Shown here piece after piece: positions 1-12,720 of a DNA stretch of 64,000 nt. A program made the translations under genes and the position numbers. Location: NCBI GenBank assembly GCA_933228675.1, contig OW121742.1:19868850-19932849 (forward strand), in the 5' to 3' direction. The first letter of the stretch is position 1. Every line of letters begins with the position of its first letter. Origin of the DNA: Stomorhina lunata (Eukaryota; Arthropoda; Insecta; Diptera; Rhiniidae). The notes under the pieces were generated by a model. That model ran no database searches. It saw nothing but the letters and a program-made list of their open reading frames with translations, and was not told the DNA's origin.

Positions 1-944
1 ATTCTTAATATCAATTCAATGATTTCAATATTTGCACTAATTATATTTGAAGTTTGAAAAATCAACATTAACAAAATGCGTAATTGTTTGTATTTCAAAT
101 TAATTTTTATTTATTTAATTATTTAGTAGCTTCAAAAAATTTACATAGACAAGATATGGACAATCCTCTTTTAAAAAAATTAAGATTTTTTTTCGCAAAA
201 CTTGTATTAAGCAAAATATTTATTGAGAGACAGTGGATACTCTATTATAAGGAAACATTTTTATTTGAATTTCCTAAAACAGTTTTCATTGACTATTTCA
301 ATTTCTTCATGTTAAAAAATCTTGTAATTTGTCTTACCTATTTGCTGGTTCCTTGAGTAAACGTATAATCTGGACCTTACTGTATTTTTGTTTGGGTTTG
401 GTTTTTCAAATCTATCATTCAAATGTGTAAAATATTTTTATTTGAAAAACCCCAAGTTTTTTTATTTATGTTTTTCTATTAGTTATTTTAAAATATTTTT
501 TTATTTTATTAATTGCATACCAAAATGTTAAAAATCTTTTAAAACTAAATACGGTTTTATCTAATTTATTAAACCTTATATTTTTGTTATTATTGTTTGA
601 CTTAGGCAAAAATAACAAGTTCAAAAAACTTAATTTATGTTAAAAAACCAAATCAAAGACCAGTTATACAAAAAGTTTAAACAAAATAATTAATAAATTA
701 TTGTGACCTCTTCCTTAGGCTAAATAAATTCAGCTTCCAGAGCTCAAATTTTTTGTCATGTGAATCTATGATTTGATTTTATTTACAAGTTTTTTTATGC
801 CCTAAAGACCGTTTAAACGGATTAAATTTCTATGTATTAAAAATGCAATTAATTACAGAAATAAGCTTTTTTTAATTCTGCAATTTTTTTTTACAAATTT
901 GTATTTTCTATTAGAAAATAAAATCAAAATTTTCTTATTTTTTG
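1..944. other. AT-rich non-repetitive DNA, no gene seen
   Basis: Very AT-rich sequence without a convincing splice-compatible coding region. A 90-codon open frame at 84-356 begins at a non-ATG codon, has no signal peptide or recognisable motif and no promoter-exon layout like the real genes here, so I do not call it. The last bases grade into the 31-bp satellite. Confidence 0.5.
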
Positions 945-1033
945 TTAAAAATTTTCAAAAATTTATTTTATTTCTATAGGATTTTTAAAAGAAATCTTAT
1001 TTTTATAAGAAATTTTTCAAAAGTCTTAAGTAT

Positions 1034-1565
1034 GAAACACAATTGGAACGAACGACCAATTTTTCGGAACGAATATTCGTCGTTAGAAATAGAACATATG
1101 GGCTTATATGAGTGTGCTCATAATTGATGCGTACGACGAAATTCGTCGTGCGTATCGAACAGTGCGATAGGTTTATTTCTATTTCATACGCAGACGAACG
1201 ACGACTAAACTGGATTAGAGTGGCTGTATTTCTATTTCTGTTGTAAAATATTAGAAATTATATGTGTTCTTGTTAAATATGGTCACCTTATAAAATGTAA
1301 ACAAAAAATATTTATTTCAAATAAAATTATTTAAATGTTAAAATCTTGTGTAATAATAAAAGAATAAAATAAAAAAAATTGCCAATGTTGTGAGTGCTCG
1401 AAATGTCCGAAAGTGTAAGTAATTTGCAAATAAAAAAATAACAAAAATGGCGTCGACAACGTTTATTCGTCCCAAATGTGTTCAATGGACGAATTTACAA
1501 GACGAATTTTTAAATCCGAATTCGTCGTGCTGGACGAAATCAGTCATTCGTCCCAATTGTGTTTC
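1034..1565. mobile_element. MITE-like DNA transposon with terminal inverted repeats
   Basis: The left end (from 1034) and the reverse complement of the right end (ending 1565) both begin GAAACACAATTGG and then stay similar for about 29 bases (roughly 24 matches). The interior is compositionally unlike the flanking satellite and carries many ACGA/TCGT motifs, including a near-perfect palindrome at 1129-1153 centred on GACGAAATTCGTC. At 532 bp with no transposase frame it is a non-autonomous element. It interrupts 31-bp satellite, which lies on both sides (945-1031 and 1568 onward). A TA dinucleotide lies directly after the right end and one base away from the left end, so a TA target duplication is possible but not clean. 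The superfamily is not assignable by eye. Confidence 0.75.
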
Positions 1566-1567
1566 TA

Positions 1568-3740
1568 CCTTTATTTTGATTTTTCAAAAATGTTCTATTT
1601 TTATAAGAAATTTTTAAAAAATTTTCTATTTTTATAGGAAATTTTTAAAAAATGTCCTATTTTTATAGGAACTTTTTCAAAAATTTCCTATTTTTATAGG
1701 AACTTTTTCAATAATTTCCTATTTTTATAGGAACTTTTTCAAAAATTTCTTATTTTTATAGGAAATTTTTCAAAAATTTTTTTAATTTTGTAGGAAAATT
1801 TTGAAAAATTTTCTATTTTTATAGAAAATTTCCTATTTTCATAGGAAATTTTTTCCTATAAAAATTTCTTATTTTCATAGGAAATTTTTCAAAAATTTCC
1901 TGTTTTTATAGTAAATTTTATAAAAATTTTCAATTTTTATAGGAAATTTTTCAAAAATTTTCTATTTTTATAGGAAATTTTTCAAAAATTTTCTATTTTT
2001 ATAGGAAATTTTTCAAAAATTTTCTATTTTAATAGGAAATTTTTCAAAAATTTTCTATTTTTAAAGGAAATTTTTCAAAAATTTTCTATTTTTAAAGGAA
2101 ATTTTTCAAAAATTTTCTATTTTTATAGGAAATTTTTCAAAAATTTTCTATTTTTATAGGAAATTTTTCAAAAATTTTCTATTTTTATAGGAAATTTTTC
2201 AAAAATTTTCTATTTTTATAGAAAATTTTTCGAAAATTTTCTATTTTTATAGGAAATTTTTCGAAAATTTTTCAAAAATTTTCTATTTTTATAGGAAATT
2301 TTTCAAAAATTTTCTATTTTCATAGGAATTTTTTCAAAAATTTTTTGTTTTTATAGGAAATTTTTGAAAAATGTTCTATTTTTATAGGAGATTTTTTAAA
2401 AATTTTCTATTTTTAAAGGAAATTTTTCAAAAATTTTCTATTTTTATAGGAAATTTTTCAAAAATTTTCTATTTTTATAGGAAATTTTTCAAAAATTTTC
2501 TATTTTTATAGGAAATTTTTCAAAAATTTTCTATTTTAATAGGAAATTTTTCAAAAATTTTCTATTTTTATAGGAAATTTTTCAAAAATTTCCTATTTTT
2601 ATAGGAAATTTTTCAAAAATTTTCTATTTTTATAGGAAATTTTTCAAAAATTTTCTATTTTTATAGGAAATTTTTCAAAAATTTTCTATTTTTATAGGAA
2701 ATTTTTCAAAAATTTTCTATTTTTATAGGAAATTTTTCAAAAATTTTCTATTTTTATAGGAAATTTTTCAAAAATTTTCTATTTTTATAGGAAATTTTTC
2801 AAAAATTTTCTATTTTTATAGGAAATTTTTCAAAAATTTTCTATTTTTATAGGAAATTTTTCAAAAATTTTCTATTTTTATAGGAAATTTTTCAAAAATT
2901 TTCTATTTTTATAGGAAATTTTTCAAAAATTTTCTATTTTTATAGGAAATTTTTCAAAAATTTTCTATTTTTATAGGAAATTTTTCAAAATTTTTCTATT
3001 TTTATAGGAAATGTTTCAAAAGTTTTCTGTTTTTATAGGAAATTTTTCAAAAATTTTCTATTTTTATAGGAAATTTTCAAAAATTTTTTATTTTTATAGG
3101 AAATTTTTCAAAAATTTTCTATTTTTACAGGAACATTTTCAAAAATTTTCTATTTTTATAGGAACATTTCCAAAAATTTTCTATTTCAATTGGAAGTTTT
3201 TGAAAAATTTTCTATTTTTATAGGAAATTTTTCAAAAATTTTCAAAAATTTTATATTTTTAAAGGAAATTTTTTTTATAGGAAGTTTTTCAAAAATTTTC
3301 TATTTTTATAGCAAATTTTTTAAAAATTTTCTATTTTTATAGCAAGTTTTTTAAAAAATTTCTATTTTTATAGGAAATTTTTCAAAAATATTCTATTTAA
3401 TAGGAAATTTTTGAAAAACTTTCTATTTTAGAAATTTGGAAATTTTTGAAAAATTTCCTATTTTTATAATTTTCGATTTTAATAGGAAATTTTTAAAAAT
3501 TTTCTATTTTTATAGAAAATTTTTAAAAATGTTCTATTTTTATAGGAAATTTTTAAAAATTTTCTTATTTATAGGAATTTTTTCAGAAATTTTTCTATTG
3601 TTTTTAGGAAATTTTCCAAAAATTGTATATTTTTTTTAGGAAATTTTTCCAATTTTTTTTATTTTTTTTAGGAAATTTTTCCAAAATTTTCTATTTTTTT
3701 TAGGAATTTGTTCCAAAATTTTCTATTTTATTTTATGTTA
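1568..3740 (+). repeat. 31-bp satellite array, plus orientation
   Basis: Tandem units of 31 bp, each with GGAAATTTTTCAAAAATTTT followed by CTATTTTTATA. The centre (about 1900-3000) is nearly perfect; the edges are diverged with indels. A short piece of the same array at 945-1031 lies on the other side of the nested element at 1034-1565. Open frames in this stretch are period artefacts rich in F, I, Y and K. Confidence 0.95.
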
Positions 3741-4120
3741 TAAAAGTAGGAAATATTTGAAAAATTTCCTATAAAAACAGGAAATATTTGAAAGATTTCC
3801 TATACAAATTAGAAGGTTTTGAAAAATTTCCTTTAAAGTAGAAAATTTTTCAAAAATTTCGCATAAAAATAGGCAAGTTTTGAAAAATTTCGTATAAAAA
3901 TAAGAGGTTGTTTAAAAATTTCGTACAAAGATATAAAATTTTTTAAAATTTTTTTATAAAAATAGGAAATTTTTGAAAAATTTCGTAGAAATTTTTGAAA
4001 AATATCCTAAATAAGTAGTTTTTTTTTATAAGAAATTTTTTAAAAATTTCGCTTTTCTTATTTTCCTTTTTTTATACAATATTTTTTAAAAATTTTTCAA
4101 AATTTTAAAAAAACTGTTAA
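3741..4120 (-). repeat. 31-bp satellite, inverted orientation, degenerate
   Basis: The unit orientation flips here: monomers read GAAAAATTTCCTATAAAAAT, the reverse complement of the preceding array. The units are diverged and fade into unique sequence near 4120. Confidence 0.8.
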
Positions 4121-4860
4121 ATTTTTTTTATTTTAATCTTCCTCTCTCTTTACCTTCGACTCAAGTGATTATCAATTCTTAAAACTGTTTCTGACAGCTC
4201 TCTAATTCTGACAGCCGCTGTCATATCAACAAAGGGAAATCAAACTAAATGACTAGAAGGCGTCGCTTTAAGAATTAATAAATTATGCAAATTAATACAA
4301 ACATTCTTATACACCAAAAAAATTATCAATAAATTAAACAGATGAGCAAATTAATATGATTTTAATTTTAAATTTCCTAGATATTCTTTATTAGAAATTT
4401 CACAATTTATTGTTATCTTAAAGATCTTTTGATAAGAAAATTAAATTAATCATGAATACAAATTATGCCTCGGGCTAGAAATGCATACGAAATCTTTAAG
4501 TGATGCCAATAATTTAATTATAGTCTTCAAAAAATATAATTTCAGCTTTTCTAAAGAATATCAAAATATCTTGCTCGAAACCCTAAAAAAACTTGAAATA
4601 AATGATATGGAAAAAGGCCTTAGAACTTAAAAATAAAAACCCAAATCAAATTTTACAGCAGAAAATTTTAAACAAAATTGAAAAATAAGAAGAAGAGTAA
4701 TCTAAATAAACTATTGAAAACTTGATATACATTTTAGTTTCAAATATTTCTGATCGGTCTGATCGACTTTAAAATGCCCAATAAGTGGAGATGATTTTTC
4801 TATAAATATATTTTCTACAATTTTTTTATTACAAATAAGTAAGTTTTTTAAAGTATACTA
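4121..4860. other. Non-satellite AT-rich spacer, no gene seen
   Basis: Unique sequence between two satellite arrays. It contains a perfect short hairpin at 4210-4222 (GACAGC, one C, GCTGTC). No open frame with a signal peptide or family motif was seen. Confidence 0.5.
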
Positions 4861-7565
4861 CAATAATTATAAATTTTCAAAAAATTTTCTATAAAAATAA
4901 AAAATTTAAAAAAAACTTCCTATAAAAAACATTTTTTTTTAATTTTCTATAAAAATAAGAAATTTTTAAAAAATTTCCTATAAAACAAATGCATTTTTGA
5001 AAAAATTTTCTATAAAAAAAATTAGAAATTTGTAAAAAATTTCCTGTCAAAATAAAAAAAAAAATCTTATTAAAATAAGAATCTTTTGAAGAATTTCCTA
5101 TAAAAATATGAAATGTTTGAAAAATTTCCTATAAAAATTAGAATTTTTTGAAAAATTTTCTATAAAAATAAGATATTTTTAAAAAATTTTCTTATAAAAA
5201 TAAGAAATTTTTGAAAAATTTCCAAAAATAAATAGGAAATTTTTGAAAAATTTCTTATTAAAATAAGAAATTTTTGAAAAAAATCCTATAAAAATAAGAA
5301 TTTTTTGAAAAATTGTCTATAAAAATTAACAATTTTTAACAAATTTCGTTTAAGAATAAGAAATTTTTGAAAAAATTCCTAAAAAATAAGAAATTTTTTT
5401 AAAATTTCTAATAAAAGTAAGAAATTGCTTAAAAATTTTCTATAAAAATTAAAATTTTTGAAAATTTTTTTTTTTAAAAATTAGTAATTTTTGAAATATT
5501 TCTATCAACATTTTTTGAAAATTTTCCTATAAAGATAAGAAATTTTTAAAAAATTTCCTTTAAAAATAAGTAATTTTTTAAAAATTTTTTGAAAAATTTT
5601 CTATAAAAATAAGATGTTTTCAAAAAATTTTCTTAAAAAATAAGAAATTTTTGAAAAAAATCCTATAAAAATAAGAATTTTTTTGAAAAATTTTCTATAA
5701 AAATTAACAATTTTTAACAAATTTCGTTTAAGAATAAGAAATTTTTGAAAAAAATTCCTAAAAAATAAGAATTTTTTGAAAAAATTCCTAAAAAATAAGA
5801 AATTTTTTTAAAATGTCTCATAAAAATAAGAAATTACTTAAAAATATTCTATAAAAATGAAAGTTTTTGAAAAATTTATTTTAAAAATGAGAAATTTTTG
5901 AAAAATTTCTTTAAACATTTTTCGAAAATTTTCCTATAAAGATAAGAAATTTTTAAAAAATTTCCTATAAAAATAAGTAATTTTTGAAAAATTTCCTACG
6001 AAAAATTTTTTTATAAAAATATAAAATTTCTGAAAAGTTTCTAAAAATTTCCTTTAAAAATATTAAATTTTTGAAAAATTTCCTTTAGAAATAATAAATT
6101 TTTGGAAATTTTTCTATATAAATGAGAAATTTTTGAAAAATTTCCAGTAAAAATATAAAAATTTTTGAATAATTGCGTATAAAAATATGATTTTTTTAAT
6201 TTCCTATAAAGAAATTGAATTTTTGAAAAATTTCTTATAAAAATAGGAATTGTTTGAAAAATTTCCGTTTAAAATAAAAAAATCTTGAAAAATTTCCTAT
6301 AAAAATAACAAATTTTTGAAAAACTTCCTATAAAACTAATATTTTTTTGAAAATTTTTCTATAAAAATAACGTTTCTTTCAAAAATTTCCTATAAAAATA
6401 AGAAATTTTTGAAACATTTCCTATAAAAACGAGAACTTTGAAAAACTTCCTATAAATTAAGAAATTTTTGAATGATTTCCTTTAAGAGTAAAAATTAAAA
6501 AAAAAATGTCATATGTCATAACGTTCTGCTTCAAACTCTTTGATAAACTGACTATACTGAGAAATTTTTAAAAAATTTCCTGTCAAAATAAGAAATTTTT
6601 GGAAAATTTCCTTAAAGTTATGAAGTTTTGAAAAATTTTCTTATAAAAGTGAGAAAATTTTGTAAAGTTTCATATAGAAATAAGAAATTTTTTAAAAATT
6701 TCCCATAAAAATAAGACATTTTTGAAAAAAATTTCCCATAAAAACAAGAAACTTTTGAAAAATTTCCCTTAAACATAAGAAATATTTTTAAAAATTTCCT
6801 TAAAAAATAGAAATTTTTGAAAAATTGCTTATAGAAATAAGAAATTTTTGATAAATTTTCTATAAAAATGAGAAATTTTTAAAATTTTTTATAAAAATAA
6901 AAAATTTTTGAAAAATTTCCTATAAAGATATGAAATTTTTTAAAAATTTCCCATAAAAATAAGAAATTTTTTAAAAATTTCTAATAAAAATAAGAAATTT
7001 TTTAAAAATTTCCGATAAAGACAAGAAAGTTTTGAAAAATTTCCGATTATAAATTTTTAAAAAATTTCCTATAAAATTAAGAAATTTAAAAAAAATCCTA
7101 TAAAATGAAGAAATTTTTAAAAAATTTCCTATAAAAATAAGGAATATTAAAAAACTTTCCTATAAAATTAAGAAATTTAAAACAAAAAAATTCCTATAAA
7201 ATTAAGAAATTTTAAAAAAATCCTATAAAATTGAGAAATTTTTAAAAAATTTCCTATAAACTTAAGAAATTTTTAAAAAATTTGCTATAAAAATAAGGAA
7301 TTTTTAAAAAATTTCCTATAAAATTAAGAAATTTTTAACAAATTTCCTATAAAAATAAGAAATTTTTAAAAAGTTTCCTATAAAAATAAGAAATTTTTGA
7401 ATAATTTCCTATAAAAAGAAATTTTTGAAAAATTTCCTATAGAAAAATAACAAATGTTTGACAATTTCTAACGGAAAAATAAAAAAAAAAATTGTCATGA
7501 TTTTTTTATAAAAAATGACTTTTTTGAAAAAATTACCATTAAAATAAGAAGTTTTTAAAATTTTT
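4861..7565 (-). repeat. Degenerate 31-bp satellite array, minus orientation
   Basis: Diverged units based on AGAAATTTTTGAAAAATTTC plus CTATAAAAATA. Many homopolymer indels and substitutions mark it as an older array. A non-satellite phrase (TCAAACTCTTTGATAAACTG and variant) occurs near 6531 and again near 7586, about 1055 bp apart, showing that a segment including non-satellite sequence was copied within it. Confidence 0.9.
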
Positions 7566-7778
7566 TTCTAAATGTTTATTCTATTTCAAACCCTTTGATA
7601 AACTGATTATACCGATCTTATATTTTTTTTGAGATCGTGGGTTTCTAAAAAAAAACAGAAAACAATTTCTGTTGTTGTTTTGTTTTGTTGATGTTGTAGC
7701 AATTGTTGTTTTTGTCTGTTGGTTTTGTTTAATTTCGTCTTGTGACTGTCCAAAACGTCAATGGACGCAATCAATTTC

Positions 7779-7820
7779 TATAAAAAGCATCTTTAGTTCG
7801 GGAAGCCGGTTTAATCAGTT
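7779..7820 (+). promoter_or_regulatory. Core promoter of gene 1 (TATA and Inr candidates)
   Basis: TATAAAAA at 7779-7786 is followed by TCAGTT at 7815-7820, a match to the arthropod initiator. The spacing of about 38 nt is longer than the usual 30 or so, so the exact start may lie slightly upstream. A long A-rich 5' leader then runs to the ATG at 8098. Confidence 0.5.
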
Positions 7821-8097
7821 AACTAAGCTTAAACGAGCGACAACCTAAAAAAAATAAAATTCACAAAAAAAAGAAGAAATCTTAAAATTCAAGATACATT
7901 CAAAATATCAAAAAATACAAGAAAAAACAAAAGAATTTGTAAATACAAAAAAAAAATACTTAAAGTGTTCAAAAGAAACAAAATTTATTAAGTGATTAAA
8001 AAGTCATTAAACTAATTTAAATAGATCTAAGCAAAAAAATTATAACTGTAAATTGAAAAGTAAATTATAAACAAATTTTGTGCAAATAAATCTAAAA

Positions 8098-8776
8098 ATG
8101 TTCAAAATTGTGAGTTTTAAAAATCTGAAGAAAGTTTAAAACAAAAAAATTATAAAAATATTTCTTTCTTAAATTTTAGTGCTTAACTTTATCGGCCTTA
8201 ATAAGCCTGGCTTACACAGAAGCTGGGTACAGTGTCATACCCAGCAATCAAGTGGCTTACTATCATTATCCAGCTCCACCCAAAGCCCAACAATTAAATG
8301 GACCCGCCCCAAATCTACGTTCCTCCATACCTACTCCCACCTTACCCCCAAGCCCAGCATTTCAACCCTCATCTTATTACACTAGCAATGCACAGCCTGC
8401 ACAATATAACAACAACTATCAAACAGCTTCCACTGTAACAAATCAATTTAACTCTCCAGCTCTGGATAATGCAGCCTTCACTTTGGCCTTGACAAATCAA
8501 GGTTATGCTAGTGGTGCTACTGGTGCGGTCAATGCCGTCACAACTTCAAGCTCAAGATCTTTCAACAACAATAGCCCAGCACTATCGACAGCTCAATCTG
8601 CACCAGCTCCTTCAATGTTAACTTTGACTTCTTTAAATGTTAAATTGCCTTTACCTATCGGCATTACTCCTCTGAATATTGCCCCTTTGCCCTTGCAAGC
8701 CGGTACTCCTTATGCCGCTATTCCTAATGCAGTTACATCGTATGGAACCACATATCCTCAAAGGAAGAGGCGTTAG
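8098..8776 (+). CDS. Gene 1: secreted Asn/Ser/Pro-rich protein, unknown function
   Basis: Two exons: 8098-8109 (MFKI) and 8180-8776, with a 70-nt intron (GTGAGT donor, TTTTAG acceptor, phase 0). The product is 202 aa. The start is chosen because this tiny first exon plus short intron is the layout of every other gene here, and joining it supplies a complete signal peptide (about residues 1-19, hydrophobic LTLSALISLA). The mature chain is rich in Asn, Ser, Pro, Tyr, Ala and Gln, has no cysteine after residue 5, and ends in a basic RKRR tail. No chitin-binding R&R motif or other known domain is visible, and it does not share the core motif of genes 2-4. A structural extracellular or cuticle-associated protein is my inference. 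The RKRR end could be a convertase-type site, but nothing follows it. No canonical AATAAA is seen just downstream. Confidence 0.75.
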
Positions 8777-8929
8777 GAATTTAAATAATTTAGTTTAATA
8801 ATCTTTTTAGTTTACATTAATACAAACAATTCAACGTCACAAGTTCAAAACTAAACTACAAACGGATAAAACTAAGAACAAGCAAAAAAAGGCAGGGTTC
8901 GGAAATTATATTTTTGTACATGAAATTTT

Positions 8930-11345
8930 AAAATTTCTGCTCTTTAAGTCAAAATTTTTAAAAAAATTTCTTATTTTTATAGAAAATTTTTTAAAAATTT
9001 CTAATTTTTATAGAATTTTTTTTTAATTTCTCATTTTTATAGGAAATTTTTCAAAAATTTCATATTTTTTTTTTATAAGAAATTTTTCAAAAATTTCTTA
9101 TTTGTATAGGAAATTTTTAAAAAATTTCTTATTTTTAAAGGAAAAATTTCAAAAATTTGGTAGTTTTAAAAATTATACCAAAATTTTTTTTTAATTTTTC
9201 ATTTTTATAGGAAATTTTTCAAAAATTTCATATTTTTATGGGAAATTTTTCAAAAATTTCATATCTTTATAGGAAATTTTTCAAAAATTTATTATTTTAT
9301 AGGAAATTTTTCAAAAATTTCTTATTTTTATAGGAAATTTTTCAAAAATTTCTTATTTTTATAGGAAATTTTCAAAAATTTCTTAATTAATTTTACAGGA
9401 AATTTTTCAAAAATTTCTTATTTTATAGGAAATTTTTCAAAAATTTCTTATTTTTATAGGAAATTTTTCAAAAATTTCTTATTTTTATAGGAAATTTTCA
9501 AAAATTTCTTAATTAATTTTACAGGAAATTTTTCAAAAATTTCTTATTTTTATAGGAAATTTTTCAAAAATTTCTTATTTTTATAGAAAATTTTCCAATA
9601 AGTTCTTATTTTTATAGGAATTTTTTTAAAAGATTCGTATTTTTGAAAATGTTTCCAAAATTTTTTTTTATAAGAAATTTTTCAAAAATTTCTTATTTGT
9701 ATAGCAAATTTTTAAAAAATTTCTTATTTTTAAAGGAAAAATTTCAAAAATTTGGTAATTTTAAAAATTATACCAAAATTTTTTATTTTTATAGGAAATT
9801 TTTCAAAAATTTCGTATTTTTGAAAATTTTTCCAAACTTTTTTTTTATAGGAAATTGTCAAGAAGTTCTTATTTTTATAGAAAAATTTTCAAAAATTTCT
9901 TATTTTTATAGAAAATTTTTAAAATTTTCTTATTTTAAAAAAACATTTTTCAAAAATTTTATATTTTTTTTTAGGAATTTTTCAAAAATTTCTTATTTTT
10001 TTTGGAAATTTATCAAAAATGTCTTATTTTTATAGGGAGTTTTTGAAAAATTGTAAGTTTTTATAGGAAATTTTTCAAAAATTTTTTATTTTTATAGAAA
10101 ATTTTTCAAAAATTTCTTATTTTTATAAGAAATTTTTAAAAATTTCTTATTTTTATAAGGAATTTTTCAAAAATTTCTTATTTTTTTAAGGAATTTTTCA
10201 AAAATTTCTTATTTTTATAGGAAATTTTTCAAAATTTTCTTATTTTTATAGGAAATTTTTCAAAAATTTCTTATTTTTATAGGAAATTTTTCAAAAATTT
10301 CTTTTTTTATAGGAAAATTTTCAAAAATTTCTTATATTTATAGCAAATTTTTAAAAAATTTCTTACTTTTATAGGAAATTTTTCCAAAATTTTCATAGGA
10401 AATTTTTCCAAAATTTTTATAGGAAATTTTTCCAAAATTTTTATAGGAAATTTTTCAAAAATTTCTTATTTTTAAAAAAACATTTCAGAAATTTCTTATT
10501 TTTATAGGAAACTTTTAAAAAATTTCTTATTTTTATAAAAAAAATTTCAAAAATTTACTATTTTTATAGGAAATTTTTAAAAAATTTTTTAAAAATTTCC
10601 TATAAAAATAGGAAATTTTTAAAAAATTTTCTATTTTTATAGGCAATTTTTAACAAATTTCCTATTTTTATAGGAAATTTTTCAAAAATTTTTTATTTTT
10701 ATAGGAAATATTTAAAAAATGTCTTATTTTATAGGAATTATTTAAAAAATTTCTTATTTTTATAGGAAATTTTTCAGAAATTTCTTATTTTTATAGAAAA
10801 TTTTTACAAATTATTCTTAGTTTTACTGGTATTTTTTAAAAAATTTCTTATGTTTTTAGAAAATTAAAAAAGAAATGTTAATTTTTTATAAGAGCCTTTT
10901 CAAAAATTTCTGATTTTTGTTGAAAATTTTTCAAAATTTCTTATTTTGATTAGAAATTTTTCAAAAAATTCTTATTTTTATAGGAAATTCTTTAAATTTT
11001 TTTATTTTTATAGGTAATTTTTTAAAAAAATTTCTTATTTCTATAGGAAATTTTTCAAAAATTTCTCTATTTTATAGAAAATTTTTCACAAATTTCTTAT
11101 TTTTATAGGAAATTTTTCAAAAATTTCTTATTTTTATAGGAAATTTATAAAAAAATTTCTTAGTTTTTTTGGAAATTTTTCAAAGATTTATAAGTTTTTT
11201 AGGATAGTTTTAAAAAATATCTCATTTTTATAGAAACATTTTTAGAAATTTTAATAATTTCTTAGTTTTATAAGAATTTTTTAAAAATGTCTTATTTTTT
11301 TAGGAAATTTTTGAAAATTTCTTTTTGTTATAGAAAAAATAACAA
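8930..11345 (+). repeat. 31-bp satellite array, plus orientation
   Basis: Units of ATAGGAAATTTTTC and AAAAATTTCTTATTTTT, moderately diverged, directly downstream of gene 1. From 10503 onward this is the first copy of the duplicated 8-kb segment. Open frames inside (for example 9643-10035) are repeat artefacts. Confidence 0.95.
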
Positions 11346-12720
11346 ATTTTTTTTTAGAAAAAAAAAGTATATAATCCGAACCCTGTCTTTTGTTAAATGA
11401 TGTTACGTTCTTGTATTTTTAACACTTTCAAACTTCAGTGGTTTTTGTTATGTTTTATAAGTATTTTGATATTTTTATTTTTTAATTAAGTGAATGGCCG
11501 GTCATCAATGCCCTTGCGATTTATCGCATTGACAAAGTCAATAAATATTATTAGCTGATGATAGCAGCGAATTAAATCAATATTAAAAAATTAAACTTAA
11601 ACCAAAAAAAAAAAAAAAAAAACACTCAAAACTATAAAACTAACAAAAAACAAAGGTTGAGTTTCTTCTGACTCAAAACCTGTCATAGAAGTCACATTTT
11701 GTGTTTTGAATTTAAATTTGGATTTAGATTTTGACAATCTAAATCCAATGACGTTGATGAGGAAGAATTTACATATTTTAGTCATTGTAAATCATTTCAA
11801 TTAAATTAAAAATTTATAGTTTGCCTCTTTTTTGTATTTTATAGCTATAATTTTAGTTTTAGAGTAGAACAAATAGTTTTTAAGTATAAATTTAAAAAAG
11901 TCGAGAAAACAAAAAACTTGCCATGTCTACATTTAAGTTTCTTTATCTTAAAAAAAAAAACTAAAGAAATAAATTTTGTAAAAAACCAAAAAAAAAAAAA
12001 CATTAAAACTATCTAAGTCTTTTCAATAATTCTTTACAAAAGCTTTTGCATAAATAAGGTTTTTTGTTTCAGTCTAAAATTTAAATCTGTTAAAATTAAT
12101 TCATTCATGGATATATCAAATCAAATTGATCGGTTCCAGTTGTTTTCAAAATCTTCATAATTTTGAATTTCTTTGTAAGGAAAAACAAAAAAACGGCTAC
12201 AAGAAATTATTTAAATTAAGTAGGATTTTTTATTTGTCTTAAAGTTTAAACAATCTGAGGTTTTTTCGTACTAGTTTTTAGTTGTAGTCTATAATTTATT
12301 TCTACTTTTGATAATCAAGGTATTTAAACAAATCATTGATCTTTTGATTTGAATTGGTTTGAGTTGTTTTGATTTAGTTATTATCTTTTGTTGTTCAACT
12401 CAAAACTTTTGTACTTTTCAGCTTCGATTCAGTCACGTGGTCTAATGGTTTTCTTAAGGTTGAGGTATTGTTCATTGTTTTAAATTTCGGTCTTGTTATA
12501 GTATTTTTTTTTCTACACAAAATTTAAAGTATGTCAAAGACTTGAAATTGCCAAAGCATGACTTCTTTGATTTTTTCTGATGGGTAATTTCTGAAAAATT
12601 GTTATCAAAATAAAATCTAGAGCTTCAAATTTCTTCTCGATCATTCGAACCATTTTAGTTCTATCTTAGTTTTAAAATTAAAGTTAAAGTTACATTATAT
12701 TTGTGAAATTTTTTAAGTCT
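11346..12720. other. Non-satellite AT-rich block (copy A), no gene seen
   Basis: Unique-looking sequence, present again at 19608-20965. It includes a compact hairpin-rich stretch near 11495-11550 (TGCGATTTATCGCA). The open frame at 11597-11785 on the minus strand is low complexity with no family match, so it is not called. Confidence 0.5.

Noticed and set aside
84..356. 90-aa open frame at the left edge
   Set aside because: Non-ATG start, AT-driven composition, no recognisable domain or signal peptide.
3011..3639. Phe/Tyr/Lys-rich open frames in the first satellite
   Set aside because: 31-bp units shift frame every repeat and indels create chance open stretches; composition mirrors the repeat. 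The same applies to 9643-10035, 22085-22270, 23777-23995, 24768-25019, 37659-37895, 46426-46608 and 49560-49988.
12432..12450. tRNA-like A box (TGGTCTAATGG) with an adjoining CACGTG
   Set aside because: No matching B box, anticodon arm or acceptor stem downstream; a chance similarity.
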